From JBKHYJ01 sp046565505 (lineage in GTDB: Bacteria; Acidobacteriota; Blastocatellia; UBA7656), in the NCBI GenBank assembly GCA_046565505.1, contig JBKHYJ010000131.1:1-64000 (forward strand): 64,000 bases of DNA. Direction: 5' to 3'. The notes below the pieces were generated by a model. The model did no database searches. It saw only the letters and a list, made by a program, of their open reading frames with translations, and was not told the origin of the DNA. How positions within the stretch are numbered: position 1 is the first letter of the stretch; each line of letters starts with the position of its first letter. Position numbers and translations under genes: made by a program. This document shows positions 17,601 to 26,000 of this stretch, in pieces.

Positions 17601-19826
17601 TGACCACTCGTTGAGGTTGAGAAAGGTTGGTTGAATCGCGACGGACTGATACATGCTGTTAGCGCTGCCCTCATTGTAAGATTCGCCGGATTCGCCGTAA
17701 TAAAAATGCATGGAAGCCGGGCTGTCGCCCGACGCGGTTTCCTGTGTGATTGCGAACTCCCCGCCATAGGCTTTACAGATGGGATTCCTGCGCTCGGTCA
17801 AATCGGTCGGCCGTATCCACATCTCGATTGTGAGATCGCCTGTCAGGCCTTGCATCGCTGGCGGGTTGCCGATTGGCACATTGATAGAGCCGTCAAACTC
17901 AAGCGCCCGCTTGCGCTTCAAATTTTGAAAGAGCAATTGATTGAACTCGTCATCATTGAGCTTTGTCTGCTCAAGAAATACGGCCGCGTCGCTCAAGTCG
18001 CTCAAGGGAGAGCCTTCGACCGCGAGCCCGTAAGATTGCTCTAAGGCGGCATCATCCGTTGTTGGTTGAGATAGTAAGTTGTACTTCTCAGGCGAGAGCT
18101 CAAGCGCTTCGCGCGCGATACTTGCTTGTTGATCTCCCTGCTCATCGCCGACCAGAAACGCCCCATACACTTCGGCTAGAGTGATGTTGAAATGCGCCAG
18201 CAAACGGCGGACTTGTACGAGCGGGTGGTTGAAAGGCAATTGAAACGGATAATCCTGCGTCGCCAGGTAGAGCAAAGGATTTTCGGAGACAGCGGGGTTT
18301 TGAGACAGAAAGGATTCGGCGCTCGACACCTGCAAGGATTCCCATTGCGCCGCACCCTCAAGCGTGCCGTAGAGATTGAAGTCCTCCTGGCTCGCAATCG
18401 CGTATGTCGCCGAGTTGGCGACCGTGGTGCTGTCATCATTTATCAGCCAGTAGCAAGTCATGTCGGTTTGACTCTCCGGCAGACCCCCGGCTTTCATCGC
18501 CGAAATGATTTCGCGGTCTTCAAGCACCCGTTGCCAGATGCCGACGTTTGCGATCAGGCCGAGCCAGTATCCTGCGCTGGTCTTCCCTATCTGGTATCCG
18601 GTGTTTACATTCGCATATATCGCCGAGATGCCTGTTATGTCAATAACAGGCCCGAACTGAACCCCATTGCGGTAGAAGGCTGACTGGTTTGTTTTGAGAT
18701 CAAAGGTCCATGCGATATGTACCCATGTGTTGGCTGAGGTAAAAAAATTCTCTACCGTGTATTGAAAAAGAGTCACCTGGCTGCCCCCGTCTGTGCCTCC
18801 GACGCGCAGGGCGAGGTCGTCTGTCCATTCCGGGATATATAAAGTCGGTTTCCAATCATTACTGTCGCTACCATCTTGCAAGCCCACAATCGTTTGTCCG
18901 CTGCTTCTGTTCACGGCTGCCGTATTCACCCACGCACAGACGGTGAATTGATCGGTCGGTGAGTAAGTAATAGGGTAAGCGGAGTAGTTGGGGACCAGGA
19001 ACGGGTCGCGCGGTATGGAGATAATATTATCAGTGCCATCGAATTTGAGGACGTACCGCGCGCCCGTCGGCTTCACGCCCTTTAAGAAAGATTTTTCAAG
19101 CCGGTATCTGACCTGGGCTTCGAGAATTTGATTGACGATTTGCAAGTAAGGGACTTCCTGCTGTGTGCTTTCGCAAGTGAGCGGAATCCGCCACAGGTCG
19201 GGCCGCCGCGCCGCGAGCGAGAGTTGTTCGTTTCCCGGCTTTGTGATGTATAGATCGACCAGCCGCAACAGATCAACGAAGTACGCGGCCGGGCTCCAGA
19301 TCGACTGGCAGTCTTCGCACTGGAGGTAATTGAGATTGCCGAACAACTCCTGATAACCCGGCAATCCGCTGTAGAAGTCGAGCAAGCCGGACGACGTGCC
19401 TGTGAGCGCCGCCGTTGGGGCCGGGTCGGCGAGGGATACCAGATTCATCGCGTGCAGCCGCACACGCTCTACTATATTGACCGCCCGCCCGTGAATGCGC
19501 CGCGCCAGCTCAACGCCTTCGGTCTTGCCGTCTCGTTTATCAAGGGTCTTGAAATGGCGGCTCACGAATCTGTGTTCGGGCAGGCCGGCAATATCATGCG
19601 CCGAGCGCAGGCCCGCGTCATAAAGGGCATCCGCCACGGCCCGCGAAGGATAAACGCGCAGCAACCGCTGCCGCGTCTTCAGCGCCTCAATAGCCCTCTG
19701 TTGATCGAAGCCATCGAAATTAAGGCCGTTGATTGTGCCGTCGCGGTCCATGTCTGCGCGCAGCAGATCAAAATCGGGATTCGTCTCAAAGAACTTCTTC
19801 AAAAAATCGCGGTCGCTGTGAGGCAT
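8634..19826 (-). CDS. Tc (ABC) toxin A component, TcA-like, with five LamG domains
   Basis: About 3730 residues, far longer than typical TcA (about 2500). The start MPHSDRDF has AAAGGAGAG 7-8 nt upstream. The N-terminus carries a DMDRDGTI calcium-loop-like motif, then a VRP1-like alpha-helical region. Five concanavalin A/LamG-type beta-sandwich domains are visible at about residues 255-497, 637-852, 1257-1477, 2195-2385 and 2605-2823, with signatures such as FTVCAWVN, WVHIAWTFD and WYHVAGTYDGRQLWLYVNG. A neuraminidase-like/beta region (FYYRTLRLFNNERIEQGAW) lies near 1920-2190. After a coiled coil (about 3090-3145) comes the conserved channel and TcB-binding C-terminus, with MHGSAALMRV and FYKTKFTNEQLYQWM. 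TcA pentamers bind receptors and inject the TcC payload. Here the receptor-binding positions seem to be occupied by lectin-like domains. It follows the tcB-tcC fusion on the same strand. Confidence 0.93.
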   Translation of the reverse strand: MPHSDRDFLKKFFETNPDFDLLRADMDRDGTINGLNFDGFDQQRAIEALKTRQRLLRVYPSRAVADALYDAGLRSAHDIAGLPEHRFVSRHFKTLDKRDGKTEGVELARRIHGRAVNIVERVRLHAMNLVSLADPAPTAALTGTSSGLLDFYSGLPGYQELFGNLNYLQCEDCQSIWSPAAYFVDLLRLVDLYITKPGNEQLSLAARRPDLWRIPLTCESTQQEVPYLQIVNQILEAQVRYRLEKSFLKGVKPTGARYVLKFDGTDNIISIPRDPFLVPNYSAYPITYSPTDQFTVCAWVNTAAVNRSSGQTIVGLQDGSDSNDWKPTLYIPEWTDDLALRVGGTDGGSQVTLFQYTVENFFTSANTWVHIAWTFDLKTNQSAFYRNGVQFGPVIDITGISAIYANVNTGYQIGKTSAGYWLGLIANVGIWQRVLEDREIISAMKAGGLPESQTDMTCYWLINDDSTTVANSATYAIASQEDFNLYGTLEGAAQWESLQVSSAESFLSQNPAVSENPLLYLATQDYPFQLPFNHPLVQVRRLLAHFNITLAEVYGAFLVGDEQGDQQASIAREALELSPEKYNLLSQPTTDDAALEQSYGLAVEGSPLSDLSDAAVFLEQTKLNDDEFNQLLFQNLKRKRALEFDGSINVPIGNPPAMQGLTGDLTIEMWIRPTDLTERRNPICKAYGGEFAITQETASGDSPASMHFYYGESGESYNEGSANSMYQSVAIQPTFLNLNEWSHIAIVRDFSNTKTIYAYVNGEELLNPPVPAQFPVAVAGDSPVLIGAGYVDPYIGQIADVRIWNVARDEDEIKADMSLRLRGDEPGLVGYWPLDDGVGTTARDLSPNKNYGTVSQVSGDELTEPPAWPFATDLVWDGNEINSEILGQFFINQGLSSGQYLSIKTVNTNGVVTRNIVVEGASGVTSTPLDDAGTFDRLNRFIRLAQSLGWSFADLDLALRSIKPPPDTEIDKSAIKSLAALKNLKARLGLRVDELCALWSDMNTFGIGNGPMPEDLFDRTFNYPTSFADPTGAAGAPPYRPLYNSNPNYYDPVLEWNPKDRTSGPDRILRNGLRGALGLDDDDLTHLSDFVLNSQHQQDEDDSKTIYLNVENLSKFYRYAILSRSLNLRAGQFVVLLRLLKIGGIDSIEKVIGVVNWADWMQAAGLNVAQLEYLTTGKVNPWINLGYDAGAVASLLAGMFQESKSLLLTPSSFTGSKITQDDSEKIFQQLQSEGSIDENGVVLSQPVGQALGPEPLSRSVLKFDGTSTYISIPDDPFILSSGHPIEQFTICAWVNPKLIDNANYTYVCGMEDDSDENKIKPAMYMPASSDLTLRVGGLDSSDEPAYFNQDLGDFFPAPRAWVHVAWVFDLQASTSTVYRNGEVFGTPQQINLRQIYTSDTGYGIGAWGGAGAWQGEVANFGIWQRVLGQREIISAMHAAALPEVEIGLLAYWLINDQTETGGVIKDYAGNNDGTLNGTADWETARDILTQQPDSNLRNLFIRETLIVALARQDQYVTQKLAAFFGVSPELVAAAQTLVLVTHDEPLLHINRLLIDLPPGDPVPDKVTELTAAIALDLYLASALRLTPLDVSGISRQPAAFNLSEFSPAFELSIENIRVISEYKKLIAAFGNTVGEVIDYFSLASDPAMGFSQAAQVKLARISGWPLDQIILLESQNFWPPGLRFDTVEQVAALKRCFDLAEALGAGIDSMLSLRRMNNFELGAPGTPPSVETWGSYLATAHALSQVVTARYGNSVAPQVMSEIEGRNEELKRDVLVAFLIWELSFTYDDIKTSDDLYDFLLIDVDMSSVVQVSRLKAGLNSLQLYVESTRMHLEAEVTNNIPRLWWSWMSNYRVWQANREVFVYPENYIDPSLRRFKTPQFKQLEAGLQQGRITPGLVESALAGYLEGLTEVANLEMVSSYRAQVKTPASQPGTDQGLDTTFLFGRTRMNPPTFYYRTLRLFNNERIEQGAWTPWQQINVSITAEKITPIHAFDKLFIFWVEQSSKTVSVAGGGEQSGSYQITTATIYYSFQKLDRSWIQPQTLEQNLVISVNGPYNYYPPVDPGSPIWRQVQVLANSSTGQIIILYGGFIASVPSPPNSPTKTGNLEIDAYNFMVYESMLFAQSIEGSGYMTSIIPLWLLGSTMARDRANLKVNPSAEHYCSGMLAGVASLDYVELPIIDSPALSDFFQGFLPVNFLPLNGDLTDVITGRDATILYTPSWATVTDCPLGSSYTVLSFPATSYSYSSQELTEGVPKISGDVSFEIWVQLTNTSSAQTILQLLGPHGAGYQLKVGSGNVWASNLNLQSSTASFTASLDWMCITVVVSAAMKKLSIYLNGEYKACTSATAGEIRSLYILGFSGYVTNYVLWNEALTDEQVRVRYTYPNMNLEAAPVPLLTSGLSAFASRVESVGNQPGWFTFDNGDEAFLAVPVFPGRTSNSVDLNVFNSLEQITSITETAPTGRGVNPRTVAITFGDAAVDPSVFDISGLSLKFIRITTHVVSDLQRRFFIGGPDMLLSIASQVTPELPFARFTPTDRVLVPSSRLLDFGGAYGEYFWELFFYAPFLFANTLSVNRRFQMAQKWYQYVFNPTQSFDDDIISGHVSLMGHEGLISYWPLNGNANDVIGGNNGQVVIKQSPAFNNAAFVNGLMRQVFYSPDNYDNNINVNSASDLNITTAITLEGWCKLSGLGGDDSWIIQKKVDGDFENPWYVYRLSVKEGVFTFSLSINGIYATVNSKDCQAEVNEWYHVAGTYDGRQLWLYVNGRPIAGLKVASLSSPPPKLPWTIATSGQPVSIGGDSFYGEMADVRVWDRALSPETISRHYRLTVGLSPEDRFWRFRPFVNHSADSLQSDLTNSQQIAVYQYDPFDPDAIARLRPGANEKGIVMRYIENLLKWGNDLFAQYTWETVTEATVLYTEALDLLGPVPRQVGDIPAPPVKTALDFVEEYGGAAYIPQFLIQLEHGVHYSPPSASQELPGLPFNLLNSYFCVPADKMLLALWRAIDTQLYKIRHGENIKGQPQPLPLFEPALNPAGLVKAGQGSLAPPPGSPSGSPSIPYFRFTYLIDRAKDFASQVIQLGSALLGALERQDAEQLALIQNSNEATILNLTTQIKQNQIDELEQTGLSLQAALSSAQQRKQTYASWLEGKPASNGNSTSGSSTSPRQDSSVTASWSESLSTAEETSLALLGEARIMHGSAALMRVMASPLFLLPDIFGLADGGMSFGGSVEAVAGALDSVGGTLGITSQLIGIVGQWQRRDQEWLLQYQLASDDVGQIQAQIEANQTALSSAQRDLQVHQEQITQNQAIGNFYKTKFTNEQLYQWMSGRLSTIYFQGYQLAFDLAQEAQMAFQYENNSQKNYLNYGAWDSVEKGLTAGDALMLSLDQLQKAHIDTSVRHLEIEKTISLLQIDPQAVITLKTKGKCSFALTEQLFDYDFPGHYNRKITSVSVTIPAIVGPYQNIHATLTQTSNRVVLQPDINAVTYLLAGGARDVSPPLSIRSNWNVKQQVALSRGTDDSGLFVLDFNDPRYLPFECTGAISTWTLEMPQAANAIDFNSISDVIIKLNYTAQDGGETFRKEVTQQPGIQNYSGFRFLSLRQSFPEAWHNFMHPTSGNPAMQFPILRAMFPVNLDPKSVTLGAESQGMISVQCLLAEGDKSDIPDLSLNGQSVANGLVQLVVPGQGVTGAPTYLSDFGITNPNTLAASGSISRHVVDVIMIIPFNGELNWSSTSS

Positions 19827-19891
19827 TGAGATTCTCTCCTTTTGGGGCAACGTGGTTTTATACTGATTCGCATTCAAAAGTGATTGATTCG

Positions 19892-19939
19892 GCTTTGCGC
19901 CTCTACTCGAGATTAGAATTTCATGCGAAGGCGCAAAGC
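19892..19939. repeat. Inverted repeat in the TcBC-TcA gap
   Basis: GCTTTGCGCCT at 19892-19902 is repeated as a perfect inverted copy, AGGCGCAAAGC, at 19929-19939, with a 26-nt AT-rich spacer. It lies in the 180-bp gap between the stop of the tcB-tcC fusion and the TcA start. It could be an attenuator hairpin reducing read-through from TcBC into TcA, or a protein-binding site. There is no U-tract, so it is not a standard terminator. Confidence 0.5.
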
Positions 19940-20006
19940 TTGATAAGAAGGAGCCATGCCGCCGGAACTAATCTTAACTGCCAGACAACCTGTTGAGCGG
20001 GCGCAG

Positions 20007-23000
20007 CTACGCAACGCTTTTATATATTTTATTCAGGAATTTAAACGCGCTCGTACCTGTTAGTTTGCTGCCCCCTATTATTTGTAGCCCTGTAAATGCG
20101 GGAGAACGGTAGCTGCTAAGGTGCCCCGTAGACATCTGTTCTTCCGTGGGCGCAGATTTGGAGGTGGATAGCCCTTTCTTGGTCGGCAAAGCCGGCGTCG
20201 CATCTGAAATATTTACTACACTCTGATGGAGTGCTTCTGCCTCGTCTACAGTAATGTATTCGAGCGTGCCCGAAACGGTGTGATCAAATACTTTTTTATC
20301 GCCAAGGTATACTTTATAGCGACTGCTTTCCAACGTTCCTGTCAGAGCACCGCTGAGAGGCACTATGCCCGAGGCTTTAATTCGTATCCTGCCGGGGAAT
20401 TTCGCGTCGAGCTTCTTAATGCCTGATTCTATGGCTAGCCACGCGGTATTTTGATGAACACTCGCCGGAGGCGCATTGAGTATGTCATTGGGGCCGTAAA
20501 GGCTCCCGGCTAAGATGTGCGAATTCTCCGCAAGCCAATTGGCAAACTCCGGCTCGGCAATCTCGCCCTTTTGCGATGCCGCAAATTTATCTCGCACTGA
20601 TTTATGGGTCGTCGTCCATGACTTTAACTGCCGGCCGGTCACATAAGGTCTGACCCCGGTGGTCTTACCTTCTTCATCGCTAGGCCCCTTCCACTTCAGT
20701 TCCACTTTCGCCCCTATAGCTTCCGTTGCTTCTTTAATCGCCTTCCATTCCTTAACCGCCTTCCGCTTGACTGACGGAGGGGGCGTTTTCATAGCCCGTC
20801 CTTTATGGCCCATTTTTCTGGGAGGGCGGCTACTTTTAAACACACTCGCATTTTTTTCATTTGCTTTTTGCGCTGCCTTGCGCGGAACTCTGTCCAAGCC
20901 GAGCCCATGCGTATCTACATGCGTGATGGGGTTTCCTGACACGAACGCATAGAGGTTCAGCCCATCGACAGTCCACGCTGGGTCGGGGCTGAGCCAGCGA
21001 CAGAGCCACGGAGCATAGTAGCGCGCGCCGTAGTAATAGAGCCCCGTAGTGTGGTCGCGCTCCTTGCCTGAGTAACGGTACTCCTTTAAAGCAGAGTCGA
21101 GGCGATTTTTACCCCACATCAGCGAAGTGCCGCCATAAGGGAAATACTCCTCATAAGTCAGCATCCCGGCCTCGGCGTCTAGCTCAAGCGACACGGAACC
21201 GAGGTGGTCGTCAAGTTGATAGCGAATTTGTTGCTCGCCCTGTTGCGGCCCACTCGCAGAGGTGGTCAACGTCCAGCGGTGCACGATGGCGAATCGCTCG
21301 CCCCCGCCGCACACTTGCAGGGATTGTCGTTCGAGTTTGGTCGCCGCCTCCCGCGCGTCATCAGCTTCAAGGACCAGCCTCCGCACTACCTCCATAGTGC
21401 CGAAATAGAGCTTCTCTTCTATTTCGATTATCTCTTTTCGGGCATTCAAAACTCGTTGCGTGACCTTGCGCACGCGCTGGCCCGAAGAGTCATAGACGTA
21501 GTAATCGCCATCATTCGGCTTGCGGCCGCCTCGCGAGACGGCCGGCACATGCGAGATGTTGTCGCGGTAGTTCCAGTAGACCTGGCGGTTGCCCTCCATG
21601 TTCTCCATATTGCCATTCGCGTCGTATTGCGCGTCCTCGCAAACGGGGGTGCCGGGCGCGCTGCCTTCGCCGTCTTCGCAGGCGATAGATTGAGAACAAA
21701 CCCTCGCCATGCGGTTCGACGGCGGGGCGGCGGGCCGAGTTCCCGGCCCTTCGATTTGAAACTCGCGCGTAAAGCAGCGCCCTGAATCTTTCGCCACGTG
21801 GCGCATCGAACGCAGGTTGTTAGCTTCATCATAGATATAGTGCTGCGTATAAGAAGCGAGCTTATTGCCGTCGTTGAGGCGAGGCCGCGCTACCGCGAGG
21901 TGCTGTCGAGACGCATCAACTAAGTCGGCCGAAAGTGCCGGGTGCTCACGCCCCCCGGCCTCAATCACTCTATAAAGCGAGTCGTAAGTATAGTCCGCGC
22001 GCGGCTCTACCTTTGAATTATCATGAAAGACAGGCCCCTGGTCTGCGAAGCGCGTGATAACAATGTTGCCGACCGGATCGTAAGTATAATTCACATCTCG
22101 CAGAAGGCTCTTGCCACGCCCGCTGTTGTTCCGTCGTGAACGCTGCCTGGCCAGCAGAAAAGTCTTCCGGTCGTACTGGTATGTGCTGACGACGCCGTTG
22201 CCATACGTGATCTCGGTGCGCTGGCCGCATGCGTTGTACGTTATATCATGCACGAAGGGCTGCGGCGCTTCGCCGGGCCCGGTCACCTCAACTCGCTTCA
22301 GCCAGCCTTGAGGGTGATACCGGTAGGAAAGCTTCGTGCTGGAAACAACATCAGCCCCGCCGGGCGCCGTCTCGTAGCTCAATCTCCCGGCCGCATCGTA
22401 AGCGGAGGCCGTATAATAAACCTTTTCTTCCAGGTGATCGCCGGGCTCAACCGCCCCATTTACAACCTGCCAGTCAGCTTCGTCTTTATACCCGACGCGG
22501 AACTGGCGCGTGCTTTCAAGCAGCTCGCCCGTGATGCCGTAAACCGGGTATGTGAGCCTGCCAGCTTCATCATATTGCTCGACCGGACGCCCGCGCTGGT
22601 TGTTCTCCGCCGCATCGGGATAGGCGGGGGCGCCGTTGCTGCTCTCGTCGCCGTAGTTGATGAACTCCACCGTCTGGTCGAGAGACAACCCCCGGCCATC
22701 ATCGCCTTTCACCCGGACTTGCTTCTTGCGCTGTAGCGCGTCGTACTCAGTGCCCACGCAGAATCCGCGGCCGTCCCAGGTGAAAATGAGACTGTTCATC
22801 GCGTTGCGCAACCACCAGCGCTCGCCCGCGTCTACGCTGTCGGTGAAGATCAGCCGGCCCGCCATATCGTAAACACTCTCGAAGTTACAATGAGGTGCCC
22901 CGGACGCTTGATTGATCTCGTTAAGACGCGGGTCGATGCTTGCGACCACGTTGCCCTGAATGTCCAGCACGCTGCGGGTAGAAAGATAGCGCATGTCAAC

Positions 23001-26000
23001 GCGGCCCGGCTTCGGGCTCGGGCCGGCCTCTTTCGAGCGTGTGAGCAGGCTCACGCTGAGGAAAGGCCGCCCGAGATTATCGAATACAGTCTGGGTGGGC
23101 GTGCCTGCAAAGACTACTGATTTAAGAAGCGCCTCGCGCTCGTCGTCATCCAACTGGTCGCGGTTGGCGAAGTAAGGCGATTCGATTATCGTGTCACAAG
23201 CGTCGTAATAACTTTCTACCCAGGCGGTTCTTTCGACTTTGGTGAAATAGCCTTTGGGCAGATCGGTGCGGTCCAGCCGCGACAGCGCGTCGTAGTGGTG
23301 GATTGGCGTAACGCCGAATTCGGCGAGTACTGCCTCCGGCGTGTAATTGAAGGTCGCCGTGAAATAAGGCTCATATTGTTTGACCGGCTCGCCCTTATTG
23401 TTATAGACGGTGCGGCCCGTCGTGAGCCATCGGTCGTCTGCCGCGATTTCCACCGGCTGCCCATCTCCTCCCATCGCCCAGGCAGGACCAGGCGAGCTTT
23501 TCTGTTTCGCCTGTAGCGCGCGACCGAAGCCATCACTGTAGCTCACCGCCTGTAGAATCTCTCCGACCGCGCCGGCGTCCCCTCCTGCGCTGGGGACTGC
23601 CTGTCGCTCGTAAACGTGAACGGTCCGCTGGAGGGATAGAGACCGCGGCGGCTGGCGACGAAGCCTCCACGCGAATGGGTCATAGGCAAAGAAACTCGTC
23701 GCATTTTGCAAATAAGAAGCCGGGTCATCGAGTATCTCTTCGAGCGGCGTATGAATAACGGGGCGGCCAGCCACACTCGTTTGGTACCGGCTCAAAGGGG
23801 CGTCACCGACCAGTACGCCTCCGGCCCTGCCTTGAATCGAGTCAGCCACGACCGCGCCGAGCGGGTCAAACAGCGCTTCAGAAATGTTGTTGTTCGCGTC
23901 GATGATGCGCCGCGGCAAAAGGGCTAGAGTTTGATAATCGGGCTCGGCGGAGGTCCGGTTTCCCATCGCGTCGGTCAATTGTGTTAGCGCCAGGTTGAAA
24001 TCGTCATAGCCCACCGTTGTCCTCGCGCCGAACGGGTCAACGGTCTGAGCAGGTAAGTAATGCTGGTCGGGTGAGCCGTAGCCGATGGCGATGCCGGGAT
24101 CCCACCAGTACTCGCTCTCTCGATCGAACACGTACCCGGCCGCGGTCAAATCATTCTGGCTCACTCTGGAACCGTAAACTTGCTCGACCATCCCCGCCGG
24201 AAAGATCGCCGACGCGCTGTTATAGATCAGTGCTTGCGGTGATACTTCGCCGAAGGGCAGGGGGTCCGCAAGCGGCGCGATTGATTCATCCGTGTTTACG
24301 TAATATTGTTTGTCCCATTTAAAAATCCGCGCCTCGGGGCCGCCGCCCGGCTTACCGTTATAGGCTATCTGGTTGTTCAACGCTTCTATCAATTGTCCGG
24401 TAATCTGCTCGAAAGTGAAGTAGCCGCCCTCGTCCGGCGTCAGCCCGTAAAGCTCGAATGACTTCTGCTCGTCGGGTACGCCCAGCAGGTAAAACGAATC
24501 GGTCTTATTAATGTAATCGTACACGTCGGCGATGGCCGCGAGCCGGGTCTGTTCCGGCTGGACCTGGTCGGCGGGGTTTGGGCTCAAAGGACGAGCATAA
24601 GCGCGACGCGGGTAAAATACTTTGCAGGATTTCTTAACGCTGCCCCAGGGGTCGATCTCAATCGTGAAATCGTGCTCGACGCGCGGGTCGTCCGGGTTGC
24701 GCTCGTAATCATAGCTAAGGCTCTCTCGCTCGTGGACGTAAAAGGCCGCGTATTTATTCGGGCCGTGAGGCTGAAGCAATCGCGCGTGAAAGCTCGATTC
24801 GGTGACCGTGTAAGGGCAGCTCGCAAGGCCGGGGTTCTGGGCGATGTCCACGCCATAGACTTCCTGCCGCAGCACCATTCCTTGAAGGGCCGCGCACGCT
24901 TCGCGAATCGTCTCGGCTCCGGCGCTTTTGATCTCCGGGCCGAAGACAGAATCAGCCAGGCTGAGCGCCCCGGCGTCCCCATGAAAATACTCCGCCCCGT
25001 AATGCCTCGATATTATGCCGCCCTCGAAGAATGCCCCGGTTTGATACCAGGTCTTCGTGTAGGAGGGCGCGGCGATAAGCTCTCGGCCGCCCGCCCCGGA
25101 ATCTTCTGAGTCGCCGCCCGCATTCGTCGGCGGGTCGGAAAAATCGAACTGTTCGGTGTCCCAGGCTTCGACCATGCCGAAGCCTCTGAACTCTCTTTCA
25201 ACGGGGTCATAATAACCGTCGTGATAGCTGAAGCGTTGGACCTGCCTGGTCTCGGCTATCTGGTCAATCGCTTCGACCTTCTCGACTACCTGGACGGGAA
25301 AGGGCAATCGCGTCAGCCAGGGCCGCCCGGCCTTCTGGTCTTCGAGGTAAAAGCGCGTTGAGGGCGCGTAACGGACGCGCGTGACCGCGCCCATATTGTT
25401 ATCCGCTTCAACGAGCAGGTGCGGTTTCACGCCGCCCGTGAAGTCGTAATACATGTGACGCGTTCTCGGGCCGTCGAGAGTTGTCAGCACTGCGCAGGCG
25501 GTGCCGTTCCCCAGCAGGTCGGCGAATTGTAAGTCGGCGATGTCATTCCATAAAGCGGGCAGCGGTACTATCAGGGGCTCGCGGCCGAAGCTATTGCCGC
25601 TCTGGTTGGAGTAGATCAGGATTCTATCGGGCTCGACGTAGATCAGGTCCGAGGTGCCCGACCCGTCAACGTCGGCCAGGAAGAGGCGCGATGGGTCAAG
25701 CTCTTCCGCGAAGTGAGGCGCGCAGCCCATTGCCACGCGCGCTCCGAAGTAACCGTAACCGAGATTAGGCCAGCACTCTACGCTCCCATCGCGAATGCGA
25801 ACCAGATGGCTGCCCCCGTCCCCGAACATGTCGGCGAATCGAGTGACCTCGCGCCCGGAGACGGAAGTCGTCAGCGGAACCCCCGGCGACAAGGGGCGCG
25901 ATTGGGCCGGGGCATAGCCGTGGTATCCCTGGGAGAGATAAACTCTGAGCTGCTGACCCTGAGGGACCAGCATATCATTGCGCCCATCGCCCGTAGTATC

